Position numbers and translations under genes: made by a program
Notes under the pieces: generated by a model
Seen by the model: only the letters and a program-made list of their open reading frames with translations
What the model was told of the DNA's origin: nothing
Database searches by the model: none
Assembly: GCA_900472575.1 (NCBI GenBank)
Contig: UCIV01000007.1
Location: forward strand, 105,508-169,507
Direction: 5' to 3'
DNA from: Hyphomicrobiales bacterium
GTDB taxonomy: Bacteria; Pseudomonadota; Alphaproteobacteria; Rhizobiales; Rhizobiaceae
DNA length: 64,000 bases
In this document: positions 25,052 to 33,195 of the stretch, piece after piece
How the letters are laid out: the number at the start of each line of letters is the position of its first letter
Numbering within the stretch: position 1 is the stretch's first letter

Positions 25052-26233
25052 ATGCTCACCGCCACCCTTCCACACTCCGTCCAATCTCCTGCCAGGGCAA
25101 AACCAAATGGTCGCCAGGCGGTCCTGGAGCGGTGCGTCGAACGGGTGAAGTCGACATCGCGTATTTTCGGGCTGCGCAACCCTCAGATCGGCAGCGTGGA
25201 AAACGGCTGGCAGTATTGCAATCCGTTCGACTGGGTCATCAGCTTTTATGCCGGGCAGCTTTGGCTCGCTTATCAGTTCGGTGGCGAACCTGGATTGGCC
25301 AATCTCGCCCGAGCCCGTCAGTCTGACCTTAACCTGCTTTTGTCCAACCTCGCTGCGCAGGATCATGATCTCGGTTTCATCTTTTCACTGAACTGCGTGG
25401 CCGATTGGAAACTGACCGGATCGCAGACAGCGCGACAGATGGCCCTGCGCGCTGCAGAAGCGCTGCGCGCCCGCTTCAGACCCGCCGGCGGCTATATCCA
25501 GGCCTGGAACTCGCATGGTACGGAAAATACGACGCGCTCCACCTTCGTCGCTGGACGCATCATTGCCGACACGATGCAGAACCTTGCGCTGCTTTACTGG
25601 GCACATGCAGAAACCGGCGCGCCCGATTTCAAGATGATCGCCGACGCCCATGCGGAAACCACCCGCCGCAATCTGATCCGGGAAGACGGCACGTCCTTCC
25701 ATACATTCGTTTTCGACGCCACGACCGGTGCGCCGCTACGCGGTGAAACCCATCAGGGTTATGCGCATGATTCTTGTTGGGCCCGTGGCCAGGCCTGGCT
25801 GGTGCATGGCTTTGCACAATCCTACGGCACGACGGGCAATCCCGAATATCTCGATGCGGCTCGGCTGGTCGCGGCCAAGGCAGAGGAGCTTATGGGCGAT
25901 GACCAGGTGCCTCTCTGGGATTTGCGCCTTCCGGCCGATGAGCCGCAATATCTCGACAGTTCGGCAGGGGCCATTCTGTCGGCCGGGCTTTTCATCCTGG
26001 CGGATGTGACAAGCGGTGAAGAGAAAATCCGCTGGCGCGCCTTTGCCGATCGACTGCTCGATGGGCTGATCGAGACTTGCGACGTTACGCAAATTGAAGG
26101 GGCGCAGGGATTGCTCGATTATGGCGCCGCCCATGTACGGCGCGGCTCGGTGCGCAACATGCTGCCCTATGGCGACTATTATTTCATGGAAGCGCTCATG
26201 CGGTCGCTCGGCCATTCCCGTTTCTGCTGGTGA
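25052..26233 (+). CDS. GH88-type unsaturated glucuronyl hydrolase
   Basis: A 393-aa enzyme of the (alpha/alpha)6-barrel unsaturated glucuronyl hydrolase family, which removes 4,5-unsaturated uronic acid from the non-reducing end of oligosaccharides made by lyases. The motif IADTMQNLALLYWA (about residues 170-183, catalytic Asp) and HDSCWARGQAWLVHG (about 238-252) are hallmarks. No signal peptide is seen, so it acts in the cytoplasm on imported oligosaccharides. First gene after the operator; eight bases before the DUF2264 gene. Confidence 0.9.
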   Translation: MLTATLPHSVQSPARAKPNGRQAVLERCVERVKSTSRIFGLRNPQIGSVENGWQYCNPFDWVISFYAGQLWLAYQFGGEPGLANLARARQSDLNLLLSNLAAQDHDLGFIFSLNCVADWKLTGSQTARQMALRAAEALRARFRPAGGYIQAWNSHGTENTTRSTFVAGRIIADTMQNLALLYWAHAETGAPDFKMIADAHAETTRRNLIREDGTSFHTFVFDATTGAPLRGETHQGYAHDSCWARGQAWLVHGFAQSYGTTGNPEYLDAARLVAAKAEELMGDDQVPLWDLRLPADEPQYLDSSAGAILSAGLFILADVTSGEEKIRWRAFADRLLDGLIETCDVTQIEGAQGLLDYGAAHVRRGSVRNMLPYGDYYFMEALMRSLGHSRFCW

Positions 26234-26241
26234 GACCGACG

Positions 26242-27987
26242 ATGCGTCCTTCGCCACCAATCAATCCAGATGCCGCCATCGACCGGAATGCCGCCGCGCA
26301 TCTCCTCTCATGGCTCGTCGGCAACCATCTCGGCGCGTTCACGCAAGGCAATGCCGGGCTCAAGCTCGGATCGACGGTTGCTGCCTATGATGAACGCGCC
26401 GCGCGCCTTGAGGGGCTTTCACGCCTGTTATGGGGTGTGATTCCAGCGCTCGCGGGCGGCTGTTCAGTGCCCGGAGTTGAGGCCATCGTCGAAGGTTTGG
26501 CCAACGGCTCCGACCCGGATCATCCTGCCTATTGGGGTGAAGCCGGCGACATGGATCAGCGGCTGGTCGAGATGGCAGCGCTTGCCGTGTTCCTGCGTGA
26601 ACAACCCGAGCTCCTGAACAGACTGATGTCGCAGGCTTGCCGCGAAAACCTCTTCCGCTGGTTATCGCAAATTCAGCACGCCCGCATCAACCCAAGCAAC
26701 TGGCGCTTCTTCAGAATTCTGGTGATCGATGCGCTTGCCAGCGTCGGCTGGCCGGTCGACAGGAAAGGCCTCGCCGAAGAGCTTGATTTCATCGACAGCC
26801 AATATGTCGGTGAAGGATGGTACAAGGACGGCGCTGAGGTGGGACGGTTCGACTACTACAATCCCTTCGCCTTCCATTTCTACGGGCTTCTCTATGCGCG
26901 CTGGCACGCGGTTGACGATCCCGAGCGGTCGGCGCGCTATATCGAGCGGGCGAGAACCTTTGCTCTCTCGTATCGCCACTGGTTTGCAGAAGATGGTGCG
27001 GCTATCGCCTATGGCCGCTCGATGACCTATCGCTTCGGAACCGCCGGTTTCTGGGGCCTCCTCGCCGAATTCGGCCATCCTGAACTGAGTGCAGGAAAGT
27101 TGCGTGGCCTCTGGTCGCGGGCGATGCGCTGGTGGCTTGGTCAGCCGATCTTCGACACGGAAGGACGCCTGACCGTAGGTTACGCCTACCCTAACCTGCT
27201 GATGAGCGAGTTCTACAACAGTGCGCAATCACCACTCTGGGCGTTGAAAGCCTTCGCTCCGCTGGCCCTTCCTGCCGACCATCCATTTTGGAGCACCGCG
27301 GAGGAGGCGGACACTCCGCCTGCTCTCCATGCAGTTGCCGTATCGCGCCAGATTACCTGGCGCTCCAACGGCGTTTCCTATCTGGTCGCGCCGCCGCCGA
27401 GACATCAAGAGATCCGGCATGTCGCCGATAAATACGCAAAATTTGCCTATTCCTCACATCACGGCTTCTGCGTGGAATCGCTGGATTGGATCTCAAGCGG
27501 CTTTGCCGGCGATAACCTGCTCGCGTTTAGTCGCGATGGCGTTACCTGGGCATTTCGCACTGAGATCGACGAAGCCGTTCTCGAAGACGGTGAACTGAAA
27601 GCGGTCTGGTCACCCTTTCCCGGTTGCCGCGTGACGACACGACAGCGACCGAGAGATGCAGGAGAGTTGCGCGAGAGTACGATCGAGGCGGATTTCCCGC
27701 TGCAGGTTCTTGCAACGGGCCATGCGGCAGATCTGTGGGTAGCGCCGCAGTCCTTGCAGCAGGTGATCGAAAGCGAAGGGTCTTCCGAGGAAAGGCCGGT
27801 AGCTGAAGGTTTGACGCTGTTCAGCGACCTGCGCGATCTCGATGGCAGGTTAAAGCGCCGCGTGCTGCCCTGTGCGCCGAACACCAATCTTGTCCACCCC
27901 CATTCCGCAGTGCCTGCCTTGCTCGGCTCCATACCCGTCGGCCGCAGTCTCATGCGCACATGCCTGACCGCCGGGAGGCGATCATAA
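26242..27987 (+). CDS. DUF2264 protein
   Basis: A 581-aa cytoplasmic protein of the DUF2264 family (NPSNWRFFRILVIDALASVG around residues 153-172, FDYYNPFAFHFYGLLYAR, TYRFGTAGFWGLLAEFG). The family has no fixed function but is repeatedly found with uronate-oligosaccharide hydrolases and ABC importers, so a carbohydrate-processing role is likely. The ATG at 26242 is chosen; a GTG four codons earlier overlaps the previous stop. No signal peptide. Confidence 0.83.
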   Translation: MRPSPPINPDAAIDRNAAAHLLSWLVGNHLGAFTQGNAGLKLGSTVAAYDERAARLEGLSRLLWGVIPALAGGCSVPGVEAIVEGLANGSDPDHPAYWGEAGDMDQRLVEMAALAVFLREQPELLNRLMSQACRENLFRWLSQIQHARINPSNWRFFRILVIDALASVGWPVDRKGLAEELDFIDSQYVGEGWYKDGAEVGRFDYYNPFAFHFYGLLYARWHAVDDPERSARYIERARTFALSYRHWFAEDGAAIAYGRSMTYRFGTAGFWGLLAEFGHPELSAGKLRGLWSRAMRWWLGQPIFDTEGRLTVGYAYPNLLMSEFYNSAQSPLWALKAFAPLALPADHPFWSTAEEADTPPALHAVAVSRQITWRSNGVSYLVAPPPRHQEIRHVADKYAKFAYSSHHGFCVESLDWISSGFAGDNLLAFSRDGVTWAFRTEIDEAVLEDGELKAVWSPFPGCRVTTRQRPRDAGELRESTIEADFPLQVLATGHAADLWVAPQSLQQVIESEGSSEERPVAEGLTLFSDLRDLDGRLKRRVLPCAPNTNLVHPHSAVPALLGSIPVGRSLMRTCLTAGRRS

Positions 27988-28017
27988 CAAGCTGAAGAGG
28001 AAATTTAGGAGGAGACC

Positions 28018-29313
28018 ATGTTCAAACGAAAGACACTTGCGGCGCTGACATTCACAGCGCTTGTTTCACTTACATCTGCGGCTTTTGCCGAGGACGCGTC
28101 GATCCGTTTCGCCTGGTGGGGTAACGAAGCACGCGCCGCAAATACACTTAAAGTCATAAAGCTTTTCGAGGAGAAAAACCCGGGCATCACTGTGAAAGCC
28201 GAATATTCCGGCTATGATGGTTACCAGACACGCCTGAGCACTCAGTTTGCCGGCGGAACTGAACCGGACGTCATGCAGGTACTACTGGCCTGGCTGCCGA
28301 TGTTCTCGAAAAAGGGCGACGGCTTTGAAGACATCAACAAGTTCTCCAGCCTGATCAATCTTGAGGAATTCCCCAAGACCACGCTTGAGCAGGTAAGTAT
28401 CAACGGCAAGATGCAGGGCGTGCCGATCGGCTCGACCGGCTTCCTGTTCCTGTACAATAAGGAACCGTGGCAGAAGGCCAAAATCGACTATCCCAAAACC
28501 TGGGACGAGTTGTTCGAAGCCGCGAAACTGATGCGCGAGCGTCTAGGCGACGATTATTACCCGCTCGATCCGACCACACAGGGCAGCTTCCTGATCTCGC
28601 TGTCCTGGGCCATGCAGAAATACAATGTAAACTTCATCGATCCGGACGAACCCAAGGTGTCGATGAGCGAGGAACAGGTGGCCGACTGGCTGCGCTTCTT
28701 CAAACGACTGGAAAACGAACATGTTCTGGTCAGCATCAAGGCGCGTACCGCCATGGGCGGTGCAAGCAAGCCTACATCGCAGATGCCCGACTGGGTGGAA
28801 GGTAAGTGGGGCGGCGTCTATTCGCAGGATTCAACGCTGACATCGCGCGCCGATACCCTGACCGGCGGTCTCGATCAGCTGGAAGTCGGCCCTTACATCA
28901 TGCTGCCAGACGCCAAGACAGCGGGCACCATGAGCCGTACCGGCTTCATCTATTCGATCAGCAAGCACAGCAAGCAGCAGGAGGCGGCGGCGAAATTTAT
29001 CAACTTCCTGACAACGGATGCGGAAGCCGCCCGCATCATCGGCACGTCACGCGCCATCCCCGCCTCCAAAACGCAATGGGATGTCCTGACCAAGGAAAAT
29101 CTCATCCCGCCGATCCAGAAGATCGGAACAGGTCAGATCATGGAGCTCGATGAGGAGGGACTTGTGCCACGCTTCTCGCTCTATTTCGAACATCCGCTGA
29201 TCTACAAGCTTCTGTTCAATACCTTCGAGGAGCTTTCTTTCGACAAGACCACACCGGAGGAAGCTGCGCCGAAGCTGATCAAGGAAGCCACCCGGATACT
29301 GTCCCGCCTATAG
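28018..29313 (+). CDS. Sugar ABC transporter solute-binding protein
   Basis: A 431-aa family 1 extracellular solute-binding protein. Signal peptide residues 1-23 (cleavage after SAAFA). A strong GGAGGAGACC site precedes the ATG. Typical features are WWGNEARAANTLKVIKLFEEKNPGI and FINFLTTDAEAARI. By operon context the ligand is probably an unsaturated-uronate-capped oligosaccharide. Followed by an intergenic hairpin, then the permeases. Confidence 0.94.
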   Translation: MFKRKTLAALTFTALVSLTSAAFAEDASIRFAWWGNEARAANTLKVIKLFEEKNPGITVKAEYSGYDGYQTRLSTQFAGGTEPDVMQVLLAWLPMFSKKGDGFEDINKFSSLINLEEFPKTTLEQVSINGKMQGVPIGSTGFLFLYNKEPWQKAKIDYPKTWDELFEAAKLMRERLGDDYYPLDPTTQGSFLISLSWAMQKYNVNFIDPDEPKVSMSEEQVADWLRFFKRLENEHVLVSIKARTAMGGASKPTSQMPDWVEGKWGGVYSQDSTLTSRADTLTGGLDQLEVGPYIMLPDAKTAGTMSRTGFIYSISKHSKQQEAAAKFINFLTTDAEAARIIGTSRAIPASKTQWDVLTKENLIPPIQKIGTGQIMELDEEGLVPRFSLYFEHPLIYKLLFNTFEELSFDKTTPEEAAPKLIKEATRILSRL

Positions 29314-29362
29314 CGCGACAAGGGTCACCGGCCCGTGAGGCCCGGATGAGCCCGACCTTTCC

Positions 29363-29402
29363 GGAAGAGTGCGACGGCTGCTGTCGGCGCACTCACCCTT
29401 CC
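29363..29402 (+). terminator. Intercistronic hairpin after the binding-protein gene
   Basis: GAGTGCG (29367-29373) and CGCACTC (29388-29394) pair, with GGAA and TTCC arms beyond. It sits between the binding-protein and permease genes. In sugar ABC operons such stem-loops protect the binding-protein mRNA and give it higher expression than the permeases. There is no U-tract. Confidence 0.45.
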
Positions 29403-29439
29403 ACGCGGCCATCGGCCGAACATTTCTCAGGTGATGCGG

Positions 29440-30327
29440 ATGTATGAAAGCAAACGCCTTGGCTATCTTTTTGTGATGCCCTTTATTCTGGGCATCCTCG
29501 CCTTCAATCTATTCCCTTTCGCGGCCTCGTTCGCGTTGAGCTTTACCGACTATCCGCTGATCGGATCGCCGACCTATATCGGGCTGGAAAACTACGAAAA
29601 GATGGTTTTCGACGATGATCTATTCTGGAAGTCGCTGACGGTTACGGTGTCCTTCGCCCTCATCGTCGTTCCGGCCCGGCTGGCGGTCGCGCTTTTCATC
29701 GCGCAGGTGCTGAACTTCAAGCTGCGCGGCATCAATTTCTTCCGCGCCGCCTATTACCTGCCTACCATTCTCGGCGGCTCGATCGCCATCTCCGTGATGT
29801 GGAAGTTCCTCTTCCAGCAGAAGGGGCTGGTCAACATCATCCTCGATACCGTCGGCATCGATCCGATCCCGTGGCTGGCAAATGAGCGTTATGCGGTCTG
29901 GACCATTGTCGCGCTCAACACCTGGCAGTTCGGCGCCGCCATGGTGATCTTTCTGGCCGCGCTCCAGGGTGTGCCGAAATCGCTTTACGAAGCAGCCGAA
30001 ATCGACGGTGCATCCTTCTGGCAGCAGTTCCGCAGTGTCACCCTGCCGATCATCACGCCGGTCATCTTCTTCAACATGATCATGCAGATCGTGAACTGCT
30101 TCCAGGAGTTCAACGCGCCTTACATGATTACCGAAGGCGGCCCTCTCTACTCCACTTACTTCATGGCCATCTACATCTACGACGAAGCATTCAAATATTT
30201 CAACATGGGCTACGCCAGCGCCCTGTCCTGGGTCCTGTTCTTCCTGATCGTCGCGATTGCAGGCGTCCTGTTCTGGTCCTCGAAATATTGGGTCTTCTAT
30301 TCAGGGGAAAAGGAGAAAGCGCGATGA
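29440..30327 (+). CDS. Sugar ABC transporter permease 1 (MalF/UgpA type)
   Basis: A 295-aa permease with about six transmembrane segments and the EAA loop ALQGVPKSLYEAAEIDGASFWQQF (about residues 178-201). The chosen ATG at 29440 has AGGTGA five bases upstream; ATGs at 29434 and a GTG at 29431 are in frame. Overlaps the second permease by four bases (ATGA). Confidence 0.93.
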   Translation: MYESKRLGYLFVMPFILGILAFNLFPFAASFALSFTDYPLIGSPTYIGLENYEKMVFDDDLFWKSLTVTVSFALIVVPARLAVALFIAQVLNFKLRGINFFRAAYYLPTILGGSIAISVMWKFLFQQKGLVNIILDTVGIDPIPWLANERYAVWTIVALNTWQFGAAMVIFLAALQGVPKSLYEAAEIDGASFWQQFRSVTLPIITPVIFFNMIMQIVNCFQEFNAPYMITEGGPLYSTYFMAIYIYDEAFKYFNMGYASALSWVLFFLIVAIAGVLFWSSKYWVFYSGEKEKAR

Positions 30328-31247
30328 GCAGTGACACAGTCGCAACCGCGCTGCCGAAAACGCGAATCCCGTCGAACGCGGAAGTGCTGCGCACACAACG
30401 CAGGGAGCGGATTTCACTCGCCTTGCGCTATCTGATACTGGGAAGCGTCGGCTTGCTGATGCTTTATCCGTTATTCTGGCTGCTGGGAGCATCGTTCAAA
30501 TCGAACCAGGAAATCTTCACCACGATCTGGTTCCTGCCGCGTGACCTTACCCAGTTGCTCGATTTCAGCGCCTATTACAATGGCTGGATGACGCGGACCG
30601 AGTTTACCTTCGCAACCTACTTCCTGAACTCGTTCCTCATCGTCATCCCGCGGGTCATCGTCACGCTGATTTCGTGCACGCTGGTGGCATATTCCTTCGC
30701 ACGCTTTGAATATCCGGGGAAAAAGTTCCTGTTTTCCATCATGATCGGCACCATGCTCCTGCCGCCGATCGTGTTGCGCGTGCCGCAATATCTGATGTTC
30801 AAGGAACTGGGCATGATCGACACCTATTGGCCGTTGATCCTGCCATCGGCCTTTGCCGTCGATACCTTCTTTACCTTCCTTGTCGTCCAGTTCCTGCGCG
30901 GCACGCCTCGCGACATGGAAGAGGCGGCGATCATCGACGGCTGCAACGCCTTGCAGCTTTTGTGGCACATCGTCGTGCCGCTTTTAAAACCGGCGCTGAT
31001 CTCGGTTGCTCTCTTCCAGTTCATCTGGACGATGAACGACTTCATTGGGCCACTGATCTACATTTCCACCGTCGAGAAATACCCTGTGTCACTCGCGCTC
31101 AAGATGAGCATGGACGTCAGCGGCGAAGTCGAGTGGGCCAATATTATTGCAATTTCCATCGTAGCCCTGCTGCCGTCACTGACCGTGTTCTTCCTGGCGC
31201 AGCGCTATTTCATCGAGGGCGCAACCTCGAGCGGTATCAAGGGTTGA
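30324..31247 (+). CDS. Sugar ABC transporter permease 2 (MalG/UgpE type)
   Basis: A 307-aa permease with about six transmembrane segments, the first at about residues 35-55, and an EAA loop GTPRDMEEAAIIDGCNALQL (about 193-212). The MalG-type end RYFIEGATSSGIKG is typical. ATG overlaps the first permease stop; AAGGAG lies upstream. Forms the channel with permease 1. Confidence 0.93.
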   Translation: MSSDTVATALPKTRIPSNAEVLRTQRRERISLALRYLILGSVGLLMLYPLFWLLGASFKSNQEIFTTIWFLPRDLTQLLDFSAYYNGWMTRTEFTFATYFLNSFLIVIPRVIVTLISCTLVAYSFARFEYPGKKFLFSIMIGTMLLPPIVLRVPQYLMFKELGMIDTYWPLILPSAFAVDTFFTFLVVQFLRGTPRDMEEAAIIDGCNALQLLWHIVVPLLKPALISVALFQFIWTMNDFIGPLIYISTVEKYPVSLALKMSMDVSGEVEWANIIAISIVALLPSLTVFFLAQRYFIEGATSSGIKG

Positions 31248-31262
31248 GGAGAAGGAGCCATC

Positions 31263-32426
31263 ATGGCTAGCGTTAATCTCGAAAAGATCGTCAAGACATA
31301 TCCCAACGGTTTCGAGGCCGTGCACGGTGTCGACCTTGAAGTGCGCGATGGCGAATTCATGGTCTTTGTGGGCCCGTCCGGCTGCTCGAAAAGCACCATT
31401 CTGCGCATGATCGCTGGGCTGGAATCGATTTCCGGCGGAGAACTGAAGATCGGCAATACTGTCGTCAACAACCTGCGCGCCAAGGAGCGCGGGATTGCCA
31501 TGGTATTCCAGAACTACGCGCTTTATCCGCATATGAAAGTCTATGACAACATGGCCTTCGGCCTGAAGCTGGCAGGTCTGCCCAAGCAGGAAATCCACGA
31601 ACGTGTCACCCAGGCCGCCAAAATGCTGGAAATGGAGCAATTGCTCGATCGCCTGCCGCGCCAGCTTTCGGGTGGTCAGGCGCAGCGCGTGGCTGTCGGC
31701 CGCTGCATCGTCAAGCGGCCGGAAGTGTTCCTCTTCGATGAGCCGCTCTCCAACCTCGACGCCAAGCTGCGTGCCTCGATGCGCGTGCGTCTGACGGAAC
31801 TTCATCGCGAGTTGCGTGACCGGGGACAGCCATCGACGGCAATCTACGTGACCCATGACCAGGTCGAGGCAATGACCATGGGCGAACGCATCTGCGTGCT
31901 GAAAGACGGCACGATCCAGCAGGTGGACACGCCGACGACGCTCTATGATCGTCCCGTCAACGCCTTCGTCGCCGGGTTCATCGGCTCGCCCGAAATGAAC
32001 ATCCGCCCGGCAACGGTGGTGGCGCGCGACGGCGGGTTGGGCGTTGAGATCGGCGATACGATGCTGCCGCTTCCCGCTGCATATTCCGATGCCCTTGGCA
32101 ATCGGATCGGCCAGAAGGTGCAGTTCGGTATTCGCCCTGAAAATATCGGCACGCCACGCAGCATTTTTGCTGCGGGATCGCAGGAACGTGCTTCCGTCGC
32201 CAATTGCACTTTCCGCCTGCGCGAGCATATGGGCAACGAGGTCTATACCTATTTCGATCTTGGCGGCCACGAGTTTGCCGCCCGCGTCCCGACCGATTTT
32301 GCCGGCGAGATCGACAAAGCAGAACGTGGCCAGACGATCCCACTCGGTTTCGTGATGGACAAGGCACACATATTCGATGCGGATACCGGATTGAATCTGA
32401 CGCTAAGCGCATTGCAACCGGCATAA
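31263..32426 (+). CDS. Sugar ABC transporter ATPase (UgpC/MsmK type)
   Basis: A 387-aa ATPase. Nucleotide-binding domain first (Walker A GPSGCSKST near residue 38, Q-loop VFQNYALYPHM, signature LSGGQAQRVAVGRCIVKRP, Walker B VFLFDEPLSNLD, switch THDQVEAMTM), then a TOBE-type regulatory domain (residues about 240-385) with GIRPENI. The Walker A has Ser in place of the last Gly, and the signature has A for the usual R; the functional Lys and Thr/Ser remain. Completes the importer. Confidence 0.94.
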   Translation: MASVNLEKIVKTYPNGFEAVHGVDLEVRDGEFMVFVGPSGCSKSTILRMIAGLESISGGELKIGNTVVNNLRAKERGIAMVFQNYALYPHMKVYDNMAFGLKLAGLPKQEIHERVTQAAKMLEMEQLLDRLPRQLSGGQAQRVAVGRCIVKRPEVFLFDEPLSNLDAKLRASMRVRLTELHRELRDRGQPSTAIYVTHDQVEAMTMGERICVLKDGTIQQVDTPTTLYDRPVNAFVAGFIGSPEMNIRPATVVARDGGLGVEIGDTMLPLPAAYSDALGNRIGQKVQFGIRPENIGTPRSIFAAGSQERASVANCTFRLREHMGNEVYTYFDLGGHEFAARVPTDFAGEIDKAERGQTIPLGFVMDKAHIFDADTGLNLTLSALQPA

Positions 32427-33195
32427 GCTACCTGGCTTGACAGGTAACACCTGCGCCAAAGGACGCAGCACACACCTGTCAGCTGGAGCCGCGCAACATA
32501 AACCGCCTTCCCTTGAATAGGATCGGCGGTTTGCTGCAGCTCGAAGAAGCCCGGCGCGCAAAGACGGATCTGGAAAGCTCATGGTTCTGAAGCGTGAAGT
32601 CTCTGTTTTAGCTGTCAACTGCCCTTCAGAACGCCTTTGCCGCAGCACACATCTGCGCTGAACCGCGGAACTACATAGGAAGATCGTGAATCTGACCATT
32701 ACTCCCGGTGGTTTTCCTGCCGCGACCTTGCCTTTCCGGGCGCTGCCGCAACGCTTTGTGTCGCGTTCCTGGCCTCATTGAGGCCAAGTGAGAGGCAGCG
32801 GGAGCCATCGAAACCTTGGTCCTTGCGCTTGTTTCAGCGAATGACTTCATTCCGTGATGCCTGACATTGTATTCCAAGAACGTCTGCAGTCCTCCTACGA
32901 CAGGAACTCGGGAAACGCTCGGCTGTCGCCACGACTTCGGATCATCTGTAAGTAGTCGATAGGGCACGCGGTAATCAAACCTATGCGCACACCCTCCATC
33001 ACCCGTATGCCGAATGTTGCGCCGCACAACAAATACGCACAATAATTCGATCGATACGGGCGTGAATTAGGAAAGATTTAGTCAATATTGAACATTGATC
33101 TTGTAATGCGAGATCGCCTTGATCGCGCGGAGGATATTGGATCGGCGTGTGCAAGGGGAATTGCGTTCCGTGCCGGTCTCTTTGGGGGCATTGCA
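32427..33195. other. 769-base stretch without a convincing gene
   Basis: No ribosome site and credible protein pair was found here. A minus-strand open frame at 32671-33042 (124 codons) has no recognisable domain. Visible structure includes hairpins TACCTG/CAGGTA (32429-32446) and AAACCGCC/GGCGGTTT (32500-32532), either of which may end the upstream operon. A 15-base near repeat, CGCAGCACACAYCTG, occurs at 32464-32478 and 32641-32655, and there is a TGGCCTC-ATT-GAGGCCA hairpin near 32773-32789. The last 150 bases must hold the chemoreceptor promoter. Confidence 0.5.

Noticed and set aside
31176..32369. 397-codon minus-strand open frame opposite the sugar ATPase
   Set aside because: The plus strand has full ABC ATPase motifs; the mirror frame has none.
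32671..33042. 124-codon minus-strand open frame in the gap before the chemoreceptor
   Set aside because: No ribosome site, no domain and no neighbour that fits; not called as a gene.
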